A DNA stretch of 64,000 bases from Lysinibacillus antri (lineage in GTDB: Bacteria; Bacillota; Bacilli; Bacillales_A; Planococcaceae). Of this stretch, positions 18,642 to 29,882 are shown in pieces. Numbering within the stretch: position 1 is the first letter of the stretch; every line of letters begins with the position of its first letter. The DNA lies in assembly GCF_003977595.1 (NCBI RefSeq), contig NZ_RYYR01000007.1:109918-173917 (forward strand), read 5' to 3'. Below the pieces are notes generated by a model. It was not told the origin of the DNA. It did not search any database and was given only the letters and a program-made list of their open reading frames with translations. The translations under genes were made by a program, and so were the position numbers.

Positions 18642-19406
18642 TTGTTTGTTCAAAATGATATGTGGAGTGAAATACCATTATTACATGTGTATGATGACAA
18701 GATGGATGAACATACGCCTGTTGTGATCTTTTTACACGGTTTCCAAAGTGCAAAAGAGCATAACTTACACTATGCCTATCAGTTTGTAAAAAAAGGCATT
18801 CGTGTCATTATGCCTGACGCAAAATTTCATGGCGACCGTACTGAAAACTTACCTGAAGAAAAAATGAACTTACATTTTTGGGGAATTGTAATTAATTCAA
18901 TCGAAGAAGTAGGAAAGATTTATGATGAGTTGAAAATGCGTGGATTAACTGCTTCTGGAAAAATTGGCGTAGCGGGTTCTTCAATGGGTGGCATTGTGAC
19001 TTCGGGTTGTTTAAAACAGTATGATTGGATTACGAGTGCAGCGATTTGTATGGGTGCACCAGGATTCGTAGATCTTGCCAATTATCAATTGCAACAATTT
19101 GAAGCATTAGGAATTGATGTTCCGATGACGGAAGAACAAAAACTGCAAACCCAAACATTATTAGCAGATTATGATATTACAAAGACACCAGAAAAGTTCC
19201 AACAGCGACCTGTTCTGTTTTGGCATGGGGAAAAAGATCAAACCGTTCCTTTTAAAAATACATATCATTTTTACATGCAATTGCGTTCATACTATAGACA
19301 AAACCCAGATTATTTAAAATTTATTTCGTCCAAAAATGACGGTCACAAAGTACCGCGTGCCGGTGTGCTTGCCGTGACAGACTGGCTTTCTCAATATTTG
19401 GCATAA
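18642..19406 (+). CDS. yitV: Alpha/beta hydrolase, YitV-like esterase
   Basis: A 254-residue serine hydrolase. The oxyanion region is VVIFLHGFQSAKEHN, the nucleophile elbow GSSMGG, the acid is likely in HGEKDQTVPF, and the catalytic His in DGHKVP. The start is TTG 18642 after GAGGAGATGAG. The substrate is unknown; the family includes carboxylesterases and prolyl-oligopeptidase-like enzymes. Together with the preceding HAD gene and the following yitW-like gene it keeps the B. subtilis yitU-yitV-yitW arrangement. Confidence 0.87.
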   Translation: MFVQNDMWSEIPLLHVYDDKMDEHTPVVIFLHGFQSAKEHNLHYAYQFVKKGIRVIMPDAKFHGDRTENLPEEKMNLHFWGIVINSIEEVGKIYDELKMRGLTASGKIGVAGSSMGGIVTSGCLKQYDWITSAAICMGAPGFVDLANYQLQQFEALGIDVPMTEEQKLQTQTLLADYDITKTPEKFQQRPVLFWHGEKDQTVPFKNTYHFYMQLRSYYRQNPDYLKFISSKNDGHKVPRAGVLAVTDWLSQYLA

Positions 19407-19460
19407 AATTTTTAAGTCTGATATGATAGAGTTAACACTATGTAGAAAGGGGAAATCGAG

Positions 19461-19775
19461 ATGGCAATAAGTGAAGATATGAAAGAAAGCATGCTTGGTG
19501 CTTTAGAAAACGTAATCGACCCTGAGTTAGGTATTGATATCGTAAACTTAGGTTTAGTATATGATGTAGATTTAAATGACGAAGGTTTAGCTACGGTTAC
19601 AATGACATTAACTTCATTAGGGTGTCCAATGGGACCTGTTATTGTGGATCAAGTGAAAACAGCATTAAGTGAACTGCCGGAAGTGAAAGATACGGAAGTA
19701 AATATCGTATGGCAACCTGCATGGTCAAAAGATATGATGTCCCGTTACGCAAAAATGGCATTAGGAATCCGATAA
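19461..19775 (+). CDS. yitW: MIP18/DUF59 family Fe-S assembly factor, YitW-like
   Basis: A 104-residue single-domain protein of the MIP18 (DUF59, SufT-like) family, implicated in Fe-S cluster maturation. It has VIDPELGIDIVNLGLVYDV at the N-terminus and the reactive cysteine in TSLGCPMGP. The C-terminal VWQPAWSKDMMS is also conserved. ATG 19461 follows GAAAGGGG. It stands between the esterase and a terminator and may be co-transcribed with yitV (54-bp gap). Confidence 0.9.
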   Translation: MAISEDMKESMLGALENVIDPELGIDIVNLGLVYDVDLNDEGLATVTMTLTSLGCPMGPVIVDQVKTALSELPEVKDTEVNIVWQPAWSKDMMSRYAKMALGIR

Positions 19776-19780
19776 TTCGT

Positions 19781-19825
19781 AAAATACCTCTATTTGATGT
19801 TTTTATTCAAATGGAGGTATTTTTA
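19781..19825 (+). terminator. Terminator after yitW
   Basis: AAAATACCTC-ATTTGA pairs with TCAAAT-GAGGTATTTT and is followed by a T run. Confidence 0.85.
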
Positions 19826-19852
19826 ATGACGAAAATTTTGTAGTGTGAATTT

Positions 19853-19904
19853 TTGCATTTACGCTAAAAACAACATATAATCAAATTAGTCAAAAAAGGT
19901 CAAA
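19853..19904 (+). promoter_or_regulatory. Sigma-A promoter with CtsR operator for clpB-like gene
   Basis: The -35 is TTGCAT (19853-19858) and the -10 is TATAAT (19876-19881), with a 17-bp spacer. AGTCAAA-AAA-GGTCAAA (19888-19904) follows at the predicted start point. It is an exact match to the CtsR heptad consensus (A/G)GTCAAANAN(A/G)GTCAAA. CtsR would repress by occluding the start site, with heat or arginine phosphorylation relieving it. A CtsR box is expected for class III heat-shock clp genes. Confidence 0.9.
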
Positions 19905-19922
19905 GTTGAAGAGGTGTAAACT

Positions 19923-22055
19923 ATGCAATTTCAACAACAAGATAATCGCAAACCATTAGAACAATTTGGACGTAATTTAATTGAAGAAGTAAAAAATGGC
20001 AAGATGGACCCTGTCATTGGGCGAGACGAAGAAATTCGCAATGTCATCCGGATTCTTTCGCGAAAAACAAAAAATAATCCGATTCTTATTGGGGAACCCG
20101 GTGTCGGTAAAACAGCGATCGTAGAAGGTTTAGCCCAACGTATTGTGCGAAAAGACGTACCAGAAGGATTAAAAGACTGTATTTTATACGAACTAGATAT
20201 GAGTGCCTTAATTGCTGGTGCAAGTTATCGCGGACAATTTGAAGAACGATTAAAAGGCGTATTAAAAGAAGTAAAGGAATCGGAAGGGCGTATCATTTTA
20301 TTTATTGATGAGATTCATACAATCGTCGGTGCTGGTAAAACAGATGGAGCAATGGATGCAGGTAATATGCTAAAACCGATGCTCGCGCGTGGAGAACTGC
20401 ATTGTATTGGTGCTACAACGCTTGATGAATATCGTATGTATATTGAAAAAGACCCTGCCTTAGAACGTCGCTTCCAACAAGTGATGGTGCGAGAGCCTTC
20501 TGTAGAAGATACGGTTTCCATTTTACGCGGGCTAAAGGAACGTTTTGAATTGCACCATGGCGTTCGCATTCATGACCGCGCAAATTTAGCAGCGGCTGAA
20601 CTGTCCAATCGCTATTTAACGGAGCGATTTCTACCGGATAAAGCGATCGATCTAATCGATGAAGCGTGTGCGATGATTCGAACGGAAATTGATTCTATGC
20701 CACAAGGGCTGGATGCGGTCACTCGTCGTGTCATGCAACTTGAAATTGAGGAACAAGCGTTAACAAAAGAAAAAGATGAAGCCAGCAAGAAGCGTCTTGA
20801 AACATTACGTCAAGAGTTAGCCAATTTAAAACAATCCACTGAAAAAATGCGTAAACAGTGGGAGCAGGAAAAACAAGGCTTACAAATGATTCAACAAAAA
20901 CGAGAACAACTAGATCGCTATCGACGTGATTTAGAAGACGCAGAAAGTAAATATGATTTAAATAAAGCGGCTGAACTACGTCATGGAAAAATTCCAACAT
21001 TAGAAAAAGAATTAGCGTTACTTGAACAAGAATTGAAACAAGGGTCTGAAACACGAATTTTACGTGAAGAAGTAACGGCTGATGAAATCGCATTAATTAT
21101 CTCGAGATGGACAGGCATCCCTGTGACAAAGCTTGTAGAAGGAGAACGCGAAAAGTTACTCCGTTTAAAAGATACGCTCCATGAACGAGTTGTTGGTCAA
21201 GATACGGCCGTAAAACTCGTAACAGAAGCGGTCTGGCGTGCTCGCTCAGGTATTAATGATCCAAATCGTCCAATTGGTTCATTTATTTTCCTTGGTCCTA
21301 CAGGGGTCGGGAAGACAGAGCTAGCCAAAGCACTCGCTGCTCAACTTTTTGATTCCGAAGATCACTTTATTCGCATCGATATGAGTGAGTATATGGAAAA
21401 ACATAGTGTTTCACGATTAGTAGGAGCGCCTCCTGGTTATGTGGGCTACGAAGAAGGTGGTCAATTAACAGAAGCGGTACGCCGGAACCCATATTCCGTT
21501 GTGTTACTTGATGAAATTGAAAAAGCACATCCAGATGTCGCGAATATTTTACTGCAAATTTTAGATGATGGTCGCATTACAGATAGTCAAGGGCGTTTAG
21601 TGAACTTTGCCAATACGGTCGTCATCATGACATCGAATATTGGCTCTCATTACTTATTAGAAGGTGCAACAAGTGAAGATCAATCCGTTGAAGAGTTAGT
21701 CATGTTCGAACTACGCCGTCACTTTAAACCGGAATTATTAAACCGAGTAGATGACATTATTATGTTCCATGCATTAACGTCAGAGCACTTTAACGCCATT
21801 GCACGCAAGTATATCCAACAGTTACAACAACGTGTGCAAGAGCAGGAAATTGAGCTGAATGTGGATGAAGAGGTTGTATCGTGGGTTGTAAAACATGGTA
21901 TTGACCCTCAATTTGGTGCAAGACCGTTAAAACGATTTATTCAACGCTATGTCGAAACAGCTGTTGCAAAAGAATTGTTGAAAGGTGAAGTTGTGCCAGG
22001 AGAAAGTTTACAAGTAATATTAGAAAATGACGAGTTACTAGTTGTGAAAAAGTAA
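19923..22055 (+). CDS. clpB: ClpB-type AAA+ ATPase lacking the N domain
   Basis: A 710-residue Hsp100 ATPase. D1 has GEPGVGKT and LFIDEIHT. A coiled-coil middle domain (about residues 275-385) has ClpB-like length and words such as [10 protein letters not shown] and [11 protein letters not shown]2 has [18 protein letters not shown] and the sensor-2 GARPLKR. No IGF/VGF ClpP-binding loop is seen ([13 protein letters not shown]), so a disaggregase rather than a protease role is inferred. The usual ~150-residue N domain is absent. It is not lost to a frameshift, since only a promoter lies upstream. A CtsR box controls it. It is not ClpE or ClpC, as there is no N-terminal zinc finger. Confidence 0.87.
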   Translation: MQFQQQDNRKPLEQFGRNLIEEVKNGKMDPVIGRDEEIRNVIRILSRKTKNNPILIGEPGVGKTAIVEGLAQRIVRKDVPEGLKDCILYELDMSALIAGASYRGQFEERLKGVLKEVKESEGRIILFIDEIHTIVGAGKTDGAMDAGNMLKPMLARGELHCIGATTLDEYRMYIEKDPALERRFQQVMVREPSVEDTVSILRGLKERFELHHGVRIHDRANLAAAELSNRYLTERFLPDKAIDLIDEACAMIRTEIDSMPQGLDAVTRRVMQLEIEEQALTKEKDEASKKRLETLRQELANLKQSTEKMRKQWEQEKQGLQMIQQKREQLDRYRRDLEDAESKYDLNKAAELRHGKIPTLEKELALLEQELKQGSETRILREEVTADEIALIISRWTGIPVTKLVEGEREKLLRLKDTLHERVVGQDTAVKLVTEAVWRARSGINDPNRPIGSFIFLGPTGVGKTELAKALAAQLFDSEDHFIRIDMSEYMEKHSVSRLVGAPPGYVGYEEGGQLTEAVRRNPYSVVLLDEIEKAHPDVANILLQILDDGRITDSQGRLVNFANTVVIMTSNIGSHYLLEGATSEDQSVEELVMFELRRHFKPELLNRVDDIIMFHALTSEHFNAIARKYIQQLQQRVQEQEIELNVDEEVVSWVVKHGIDPQFGARPLKRFIQRYVETAVAKELLKGEVVPGESLQVILENDELLVVKK

Positions 22056-22062
22056 AGAAGAA

Positions 22063-22099
22063 ATCCAGCTGCTTAAATGAAGAGTGGCTGGGTTTTTTA
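22063..22099 (+). terminator. Terminator after clpB-like gene
   Basis: CCAGC-(TGCTT) and AGAGTGGCTGG form a stem with a short loop, followed by GTTTTTTATT. Confidence 0.7.
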
Positions 22100-22100
22100 T

Positions 22101-22203
22101 TCCGCCAAAAAGTAGGATAATTCCGCCATTTATGGTCGGAATTCCGCCAAATTGAAGGGGAAATCCGCCAAATTAAGCAAAAATCCCGTCAAACAATAAA
22201 AAG
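22101..22203. repeat. Five-unit 21-bp-period tandem repeat, TCCGCCA core
   Basis: The heptamer TCCGCCA starts at 22101, 22122, 22143 and 22164. A variant CCCGTCA starts at 22185. The spacing is exactly 21 bp each time, about two helical turns. The 14 bases between cores are AT-rich and poorly conserved. The array lies between two convergent terminators (clpB-like and yjzD), outside any gene. The function is unknown; phased protein binding is one possibility. Confidence 0.85.
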
Positions 22204-22226
22204 CACTCCCAATTAAGGAAGTGCTT
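22194..22226 (-). terminator. Terminator for yjzD (minus strand)
   Basis: On the minus strand AAGCACTTCC pairs with GGGAGTGCTT and is followed by TTTTATT. It overlaps the last unit of the 21-bp repeat array. Confidence 0.85.
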
Positions 22227-22231
22227 CAATC

Positions 22232-22432
22232 TTAGTGGTGATCTGCTTCTGGAATTGGATCGTTTGGAATAATAGAACTAATAAGAACGATTAAAATTAA
22301 GAAAATCACAGAAAGAATCGTGCTCGTAGTTAAGCTAAATGGTACATTCAATACTGAACTTACTACATAGTTTAACATTGTAACTAATAGGAATGACCAA
22401 ATAAATGACATAATATATTGCATGAATTTCAC
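22232..22432 (-). CDS. yjzD: DUF2929 family small membrane protein, YjzD-like
   Basis: A 66-residue protein with two membrane helices: YIMSFIWSFLLVTMLNYVV, and TTSTILSVIFLILIVLISSIIP. It has an acidic-His tail (PIPEADHH). Size, two-helix layout and position just before fabH match YjzD (DUF2929). It is on the minus strand, divergent from fabH. The function is unknown; in B. subtilis the gene is linked to the fatty-acid region. Confidence 0.82.
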   Translation of the reverse strand: MKFMQYIMSFIWSFLLVTMLNYVVSSVLNVPFSLTTSTILSVIFLILIVLISSIIPNDPIPEADHH

Positions 22433-22625
22433 CTCTACTGAACTTTTTCTAAATAGTATTCTCTATATTCATCTCAAATATCATACCATAGTTAAATGTG
22501 AAAGAACAATAAACTTTTAGAACAAATCCATTCGTGTCGCCCAATTTTGTTCACAAAATTTGCAATTAAATTGATAGATACGTAACTCAGCAAGAATCTA
22601 CTTTTGTCTAGCTGCAAATTTTAGG

Positions 22626-22670
22626 TTGAGTAATAGGCCCTTATCGTCTATAATTAAGACCAAGTACTAA
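22626..22670 (+). promoter_or_regulatory. fabH-fabF promoter with FapR operator
   Basis: The -35 is TTGAGT (22626-22631) and the -10 is TATAAT (22649-22654), with a 17-bp spacer. ATTAAGACCAAGTACTAA (22653-22670) overlaps the -10 and matches the FapR operator (reverse complement of the ATTAGTACC...CTTAAT type). FapR would repress fatty-acid synthesis until malonyl-CoA accumulates. Confidence 0.85.
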
Positions 22671-22702
22671 ATGTTAGTCATAAAGATAGGGGGATTTTCA
22701 AT

Positions 22703-23641
22703 ATGAATGCTGGAATTATTGGAGTAGGAAAATATGTTCCCGAACAAGTGGTGACAAATTTTGATTTAGAACAAAAGATTGATACAAATGATGAATGGAT
22801 TCGTACGCGAACTGGTATAGAAGAAAGAAGAATTGCTCCGGACAATCAAAACACGTCGGATTTAGCATTTGAAGCTGCAAAACAAGCGCTTGAAGATGCT
22901 CAAATATCCGCAGATCAAGTGGGTTTAATTTTAGTAGCAACAGTTACACCAGATCAACCCTTCCCAAGTGTTGCTTGTCAAATACAAGAAAAATTAGGTG
23001 CAGTAAATGCTTCAGCTATGGATGTTGCGGCAGCATGTGCTGGGTTTATTTATGCACTAGCAACAGCAAAACAATTTGTTGAATCGAATACTTATAAATA
23101 CGTTTTAGTAGTAGGTGCTGAAAAATTATCCAAAATTGTAAATTGGGAAGATCGAAATACAGCCGTTTTATTTGGTGATGGAGCTTGTGCAGTACTAGTT
23201 GGTGGCGTTTCAGAAGGTCGAGGAATTCTATCGATTGAATTAGGCGCTGATGGTACAGGTGGTAAACATTTATTAATGAATGAATTCGATCACATCGCAA
23301 TGAACGGAAGAGAAGTATTTAAATTTGCCGTAAGACAAATGGGTGAATCGGCAGTATCTGTTTTGGATAAAGCGGGATTAACGAAAGAAGATGTAGACTT
23401 CTTAATTCCACACCAAGCAAATATTCGTATTATGGAAGCTTCAAGAGAACGACTTGAATTGCCGGAAGAAAAATTATCTAAACGTATTCATAAATACGGA
23501 AATACTTCTTCAGCATCGATCGGAATTGCCTTAAAAGATGAATTAGATGATGGTAAAATTAAAGATGATGATATACTAGTATTAGTAGGATTTGGTGGCG
23601 GCCTTACATGGGGTGCGGCTACAATTAAGTGGGGCAAGTAA
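22703..23641 (+). CDS. fabH: 3-oxoacyl-ACP synthase III (KAS III)
   Basis: This enzyme condenses acyl-CoA with malonyl-ACP to start fatty-acid synthesis; in Bacillales it usually takes branched acyl-CoA primers. It has 312 residues. The Cys-His-Asn triad lies in [19 protein letters not shown] and [23 protein letters not shown] near residue 30 is typical. ATG 22703 follows ATAGGGGGA. A FapR operator lies upstream and fabF follows after 70 bp, the usual fabHA-fabF operon. Confidence 0.95.
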   Translation: MNAGIIGVGKYVPEQVVTNFDLEQKIDTNDEWIRTRTGIEERRIAPDNQNTSDLAFEAAKQALEDAQISADQVGLILVATVTPDQPFPSVACQIQEKLGAVNASAMDVAAACAGFIYALATAKQFVESNTYKYVLVVGAEKLSKIVNWEDRNTAVLFGDGACAVLVGGVSEGRGILSIELGADGTGGKHLLMNEFDHIAMNGREVFKFAVRQMGESAVSVLDKAGLTKEDVDFLIPHQANIRIMEASRERLELPEEKLSKRIHKYGNTSSASIGIALKDELDDGKIKDDDILVLVGFGGGLTWGAATIKWGK

Positions 23642-23711
23642 AAGGTTTTTAAGGTACAATTATAGGAAGTTCAAAATAGTTTAAAAAACCTAAGGGGGAT
23701 AATGAAATACT

Positions 23712-24947
23712 ATGAATAGACGAGTTGTAATTACAGGTGTCGGCGCAGTTACACCTTTAGGGAATACAATTGAAGAAACATGGGAAAACTTAATCGCTGG
23801 TAAATCGGGTGTTGGTCCTTTAACTAGAGTAGATGCAGAAAAGTTTCCTGCTAAAGTAGCTGCAGAAGTAAAAGATTTTGACATTGAGCAATATGTAGAT
23901 CGAAAAGAAGCAAGAAAAATGGACCGTTTTACGCATTATGCCCTTGCTTCTTCCATTATGGCAGTAAAAGATGCGGATTTAACAATTACAGAAGAAATCG
24001 CACCAAAAGTAGGTGTATGGATTGGTTCTGGTATTGGTGGGATGGAAACGTACGAAAAACAAATGGAAGTTTTCCAAGAGCGTGGCGTACGTCGTGTTAG
24101 TCCATTCTTCGTCCCAATGATGATTCCAAATATGGCATCGGGTCAAGTATCCATTCACTTAGGCGCAAAAGGAATTAACTCTTGTTCTGTAACGGCTTGT
24201 GCATCAGGAACAAACTCTATTGGAGATGCATTTAAAGTGATCCAACGTGGAGATGCAGATGTAATGATTACAGGTGGCGCAGAAGCTCCAATTGTAAACA
24301 TGGCCGTTGCAGGATTCTGTTCAAGTACGGCACTATCATTAAATCCAGATACACAAACGGCATCACGTCCATTTGATGCAAATCGTGATGGATTTGTTAT
24401 TGCAGAGGGTGCAGGCGTACTTGTACTGGAAGAGTATGAATTTGCTAAAGCTCGTGGTGCAAAAATTTATGCAGAAGTTGTAGGATATGGTGCTACAGGA
24501 GATGCGCATCATATTACGGCTCCAGCTCCAAATGGTGAAGGTGCAGCTCGAGCAATTCGACAAGCTTTAGAAGACGCAAACGTTGACCCAACGAAAGTAG
24601 GATATATTAATGCGCACGGAACAAGTACACCATACAATGATTTATTTGAAACAATGGCAGTAAAATCTGTATTTGGTGAACATGCTTATAAATTAGCCAT
24701 GAGTTCTACTAAATCGATGACTGGTCACTTATTAGGAGCAGCTGGTGGAGTAGAGACAATCTTTACAGCATTAGCTTTAAAAGAAGGGATCTTACCTCCA
24801 ACGATTAACTTAGAAACTCCAGATCCAGAATGTGATTTAGATTATGTGCCGAATGTTGCTCGTAAAGAGTTTGTAGAATATGCAATGAGCAATTCTCTAG
24901 GATTTGGTGGACATAATGCGAGTTTATTATTACGAAAAGTCGACTAG
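23712..24947 (+). CDS. fabF: 3-oxoacyl-ACP synthase II (KAS II)
   Basis: The elongating condensing enzyme of type II fatty-acid synthesis, 411 residues. The active-site cysteine is in [12 protein letters not shown]. The two histidines are in [11 protein letters not shown] and [11 protein letters not shown]. The C-terminal [13 protein letters not shown] is the usual family end. It starts [16 protein letters not shown] and is followed by a strong terminator. It is in one operon with fabH and so is likely under FapR control. Confidence 0.96.
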   Translation: MNRRVVITGVGAVTPLGNTIEETWENLIAGKSGVGPLTRVDAEKFPAKVAAEVKDFDIEQYVDRKEARKMDRFTHYALASSIMAVKDADLTITEEIAPKVGVWIGSGIGGMETYEKQMEVFQERGVRRVSPFFVPMMIPNMASGQVSIHLGAKGINSCSVTACASGTNSIGDAFKVIQRGDADVMITGGAEAPIVNMAVAGFCSSTALSLNPDTQTASRPFDANRDGFVIAEGAGVLVLEEYEFAKARGAKIYAEVVGYGATGDAHHITAPAPNGEGAARAIRQALEDANVDPTKVGYINAHGTSTPYNDLFETMAVKSVFGEHAYKLAMSSTKSMTGHLLGAAGGVETIFTALALKEGILPPTINLETPDPECDLDYVPNVARKEFVEYAMSNSLGFGGHNASLLLRKVD

Positions 24948-24990
24948 GAAATCTGTTTACGACAAACTAGGACAACCATGTCGATAGAAT

Positions 24991-25028
24991 AAATGCCTTT
25001 AGCGAGTAGCTAAAGGCATTTTTATTTT
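24991..25028 (+). terminator. Terminator after fabF
   Basis: AAATGCCTTTAGC and GCTAAAGGCATTT arms are perfectly complementary around GAGTA and are followed by TTATTTT. Confidence 0.92.
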
Positions 25029-25114
25029 AATAATTGAATAATAGATATAAAAGGAAACTTCCATCACATGATACAATCTTAAAATGATGTGTTGGACAAA
25101 AGGGGTGTTTGGAC

Positions 25115-26562
<1,448 letters not shown>

Positions 26563-26568
26563 TAACAG

Positions 26569-26597
26569 ATTATATATAAAAATTTTATTAATTGCAA
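26569..26597 (-). promoter_or_regulatory. Sigma-A promoter of trpS
   Basis: On the minus strand the -35 is TTGCAA (26597-26592) and the -10 is TATAAT (26574-26569), with a 17-bp spacer. This predicts a leader of about 285 nt, the normal T-box length. Confidence 0.78.
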
Positions 26598-27032
26598 ATA
26601 ATTTTCTTGTGCTGGAATGAAAAAGCAAAAGTATGGTTAATCTTGTAACGTTGGTTCAACATTAATAAGCTTATTAATTCAACAGCTGGAGTTGAATGTG
26701 AAAAACAAATAAAACATGTGCGAAATTGACAGAAAGTTGTGATTATTTCTCGATTGCTGTCGTCTAATTGAGAATAAAAAATGTCGATTTTTAGGTTTTA
26801 CCTTGGTTAAAATCGGGTATAGTGATAGTGCTTTATAAAAGGAAAGAAAGTCTTTGTCTGAAAGGGCAATTTTTTAAATAATTTAAGATGAAACTAGAGA
26901 CTTTTTTCGAATTATGCTCTATCCAAATGAGAATGGATGTTGTATAATGAAGTCGTTCATTTAAATTAAATTAATTCTAATCTAATAAATGATTGAAAAT
27001 AGATTTAGTCTATTTAGAAGGGAAGTGTCGTA
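26598..27032. other. Long AT-rich spx upstream region
   Basis: There is no gene in 435 bp. Visible elements: a possible -10 TATAAT at 26943-26948 about 85 bp before spx without a good -35; TATAGT near 26818; and a small TTGTC/GGCAA hairpin followed by six T residues near 26852-26874, which could stop a short leader. In B. subtilis, spx is transcribed from several promoters under PerR/YodB and ECF control. I cannot assign those operators here. Confidence 0.4.
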
Positions 27033-27431
27033 ATGATTGTAACATTATTTACATCACCGAGTTGTACTTCATGTCGAAAAGCAAAAGCATGGTTAGAAGA
27101 ACATGATATTCCATATAGAGAACGTAACATTTTTTCAGAACCTTTAACAATTAGTGAAATAAAAGAAATACTACGAATGACAGAAGATGGAACAGATGAA
27201 ATTATCTCGACGCGTTCGAAAATTTTCCAAAAGCTAAATGTAGATGTTGAAAGTCTACCATTACAACAATTATATGAATTAATTCAAGAATATCCAGGCC
27301 TTTTACGTCGCCCGATTATTTTAGACGAAAAGCGTTTACAAGTTGGCTATAATGAAGATGAAATTCGTCGATTCTTACCTAGAAAAGTTCGTGCATTCCA
27401 ATTATTAGAAGCACAAAAAATGGTTAATTAA
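27033..27431 (+). CDS. spx: Spx transcriptional regulator
   Basis: A 132-residue ArsC-like protein that binds the RNA polymerase alpha subunit and redirects transcription in thiol stress. The redox switch CTSC sits at residues 11-14 ([17 protein letters not shown]). Residues [11 protein letters not shown] and [19 protein letters not shown] are nearly invariant in Spx. ATG 27033 follows AGAAGGGAAG. The window also holds its ClpXP adaptor (spxH) and mecA nearby, as in B. subtilis. Confidence 0.97.
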   Translation: MIVTLFTSPSCTSCRKAKAWLEEHDIPYRERNIFSEPLTISEIKEILRMTEDGTDEIISTRSKIFQKLNVDVESLPLQQLYELIQEYPGLLRRPIILDEKRLQVGYNEDEIRRFLPRKVRAFQLLEAQKMVN

Positions 27432-27460
27432 TTCATTTATTTGGAAATTTGAAATAGATA

Positions 27461-27502
27461 ATCGATGAAATCCATTATTATGGGTTTTGTCGATTTTTTA
27501 TT
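27461..27502 (+). terminator. Terminator after spx
   Basis: ATCGATGAAATCCAT and ATGGGTTTTGTCGAT arms pair with G-U tolerance and are followed by TTTTTATTTTTT. Confidence 0.85.
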
Positions 27503-27905
27503 TTTTGAAAGTAAGTAAGCCTTTACTAGATCGAAAAGCAAAGGGATTTTTTCGTCAAAAAGCCCCTTTACTCTAATAGCGCATAATACCTGACCATTTC
27601 ATCATATAATTATTAATCTTTCTAAAAATTTACACTTGATTTCAAATAGGTTGTTTACTACAATTTCAATAATTCAAATAATTTTATTTGGCTGATGTTT
27701 TTTCCTTTTCATTTTTACTAGGTAGTCATACAATAGAGTTATAGAATAAAGCATAAGTTATAGATAAATACGATGCGTTTGTTCTACAGTAAGTCACTCA
27801 GGAAAAAACTCTTTTGAATTGTAAGATTAAAACTTAGCAATCAAAACATACTAAGAACGCTTTCTTTGTTTTTCAACGAATGACTGTGAAGGGAGTTGAA
27901 GTCTA
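27503..27905. other. Intergenic region before mecA
   Basis: No gene was found. A second hairpin at 27540-27569 (AAAGGG with CCCTTT, extended by T and A runs) could act as a terminator in either direction. The rest is AT-rich. A mecA promoter must lie here, but no good -35/-10 pair stands out. Confidence 0.4.
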
Positions 27906-28553
27906 ATGGACATCGAACGCGTAAACGAAAACACAATCAAGCTCTATATCACATATCGTGATATTGAGGATCGCGGGTATAGTCGTGAAGAAATTTGGTA
28001 CAACCGAGCAAAAGGAGAAGAGCTCTTCTGGGATATGATTGGAGAAATTAACACAGAAGATTATTTTGATTTAGATGGTCCTATTTGGATTCATGTAAAC
28101 GCTTCTGAACATGGGCTTGAAGTCATTGTTACTCGCGCGAATATTAGTGGTGACGGAGAATCAAACTCCTTATTATCCAGCTTTGAAGAACACCGGGATG
28201 CTGCACATGATATAGACGAATCTATCTTTGATTCATTAGATGAAGAAGACATTCATAATCAAGGAATTACAAATATTTCAATTTATAAGTTTAAAGATAT
28301 TGATGAAATTATCCCTGTTGCAAATCGTATTGTTTCATATGGTTTACAATCTTCTTTGTATAAGTATGAAAATTACTATTATGTAGCAGTCGATTTTACC
28401 AATGTAACGGAGAAGGATGAGCGTCTAAACATACGTTCAATCATTAACGAATACCTTGGTAGCTCTAAATTCACAATCTACCGCCTTCAAGAATATGGTG
28501 AGACAATTATGGCTGAAGATTGTTTTGAAACGGTAATTCAATACTTTTCTTAA
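27906..28553 (+). CDS. mecA: MecA adaptor protein
   Basis: A 215-residue adaptor that delivers substrates such as ComK to ClpC-ClpP and activates ClpC. The N-terminal substrate domain starts MDIERVNENTIKLYITY and contains REEIWYNRAKGEELFWDM. An acidic linker (DIDESIFDSLDEEDIH) leads to the C-terminal ClpC-binding domain (SIYKFKDIDEIIPVA...). ATG 27906 follows AAGGGAG. The order spx-mecA-coiA-pepF is the B. subtilis order. Confidence 0.96.
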   Translation: MDIERVNENTIKLYITYRDIEDRGYSREEIWYNRAKGEELFWDMIGEINTEDYFDLDGPIWIHVNASEHGLEVIVTRANISGDGESNSLLSSFEEHRDAAHDIDESIFDSLDEEDIHNQGITNISIYKFKDIDEIIPVANRIVSYGLQSSLYKYENYYYVAVDFTNVTEKDERLNIRSIINEYLGSSKFTIYRLQEYGETIMAEDCFETVIQYFS

Positions 28554-28556
28554 TGT

Positions 28557-28598
28557 AGAAGAGGTGACCTATAATTCATTAGGGCATCTCTTTTTTTA
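28557..28598 (+). terminator. Terminator after mecA
   Basis: AGAGGTGACCT and AGGGCATCTCT arms, with a loop of about 12 bases, followed by seven T residues. Confidence 0.8.
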
Positions 28599-28696
28599 AT
28601 TTCTAAACAACTTGAAAAAATGAATTTCCAATGATTTGAAATATTGGGTTGAATTTTTGATCACTCCTTTTTACAATAAACAAAAGGAGGAGCAAC

Positions 28697-29824
28697 ATGC
28701 TTGTAGCTTATACAAATGGAAATAAACGATTTGTATTAAACACAACACTTCCTCATACAACATTAAAACAACTTCGAAAAACACAACAATTTTATTGTCC
28801 ACAATGTAAACAACGACTCCAATTAAAAGTGGGTCAGGTTAAAATTCCCCATTTTGCACACATTGCAAATAGTGACTGTGAAGAACGGTTTTCAGAAGGT
28901 GAATCGAATGCCCATCTTGAAGGTAAAGAGCACCTATTTACATTTTTTCAGACACTTAATGTACAAGTACAGTTAGAACCTTATTTACCTACAATCCAAC
29001 AACGCCCTGATTTATTGGTATTTTACAACAATAAGCTGATAGCGATTGAGTTCCAATGTAGCTTCCTTTCCTTTGAAAGGTTAACTGAACGCAATCGGGG
29101 ATATAGTAGTGCCACCATCACACCAATATGGATTCCAGTGACACCTAGCAAAATCCAAACAAATGGTATTTTCAAACTATCCATTTCGAAACAACTTCAA
29201 CAATTTATATTATCAACCAACCAACAACAATATATTATGACGTATAGTCCTAATTTGAGACAATTTATTTACCTTTCTAACCTGATGTACTTAAATGGCA
29301 ATACCTTTATCGCGAAGGTACAAGCAATCCCAATTTCAAAACAAAACTTCCCCTTTTATATACCAAAAAAGTTATCGAACGAGGAATTTACAAACTATTT
29401 AATGTTATACAATTCTTTCAAACATAACTACTTGAAATCACGAGTATTAATAAGTAGGCAAGGTGTAAATGACTTATTTTTAAGGAGTGTTTATGAACTA
29501 CGATTAGACCTACAAAATTTCCCTATCGTTTTAGGAGTGCCGATCAAGGGAAGTGAGGTAGTAAGTGGTTTCACAATCGAATGGCAAACCGCTTTATTTT
29601 ATTTTCTCTTAGTGAATCAATTAAACGTTCGATCATTGAATGATGGGATGATTCATTATTTTCTAAAATGGGCACATCTTAATGAAACAAATGATGCCTT
29701 TCGTGTTGTGAAGGATTATTGTGACTTATTGAAGAAACTCTCCATCCAACATGTAAGGCAAACAGTAGGAAAGCAAGAGTTGGACAATCATCTCTATAGC
29801 CAATTTCTTGCAATTAAAAGGTAA
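28697..29824 (+). CDS. coiA: CoiA family competence protein
   Basis: A 375-residue protein (B. subtilis YjbF) needed for recombination of transforming DNA in related species. The N-terminus has a zinc-ribbon-like FYCPQCKQRL and PHFAH. A PD-(D/E)xK nuclease-like core follows: RPDLLVF, then IAIEFQCSFLS, then the SATITPIWI region. The C-terminal half is family-typical but divergent. ATG 28697 follows AAAGGAGGAG at good distance. It may or may not mean that this strain is transformable. Confidence 0.9.
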   Translation: MLVAYTNGNKRFVLNTTLPHTTLKQLRKTQQFYCPQCKQRLQLKVGQVKIPHFAHIANSDCEERFSEGESNAHLEGKEHLFTFFQTLNVQVQLEPYLPTIQQRPDLLVFYNNKLIAIEFQCSFLSFERLTERNRGYSSATITPIWIPVTPSKIQTNGIFKLSISKQLQQFILSTNQQQYIMTYSPNLRQFIYLSNLMYLNGNTFIAKVQAIPISKQNFPFYIPKKLSNEEFTNYLMLYNSFKHNYLKSRVLISRQGVNDLFLRSVYELRLDLQNFPIVLGVPIKGSEVVSGFTIEWQTALFYFLLVNQLNVRSLNDGMIHYFLKWAHLNETNDAFRVVKDYCDLLKKLSIQHVRQTVGKQELDNHLYSQFLAIKR

Positions 29825-29882
29825 TATTGAGAAAATAAAATTGTTATTCGAAATTCGAAAAGAATGAATCGGAGGCTATTTC

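Noticed and set aside
22101..22203. Possible CRISPR-like repeat array
   Set aside because: Only seven conserved bases per 21-bp unit and no cas genes. The repeat/spacer sizes do not fit CRISPR.
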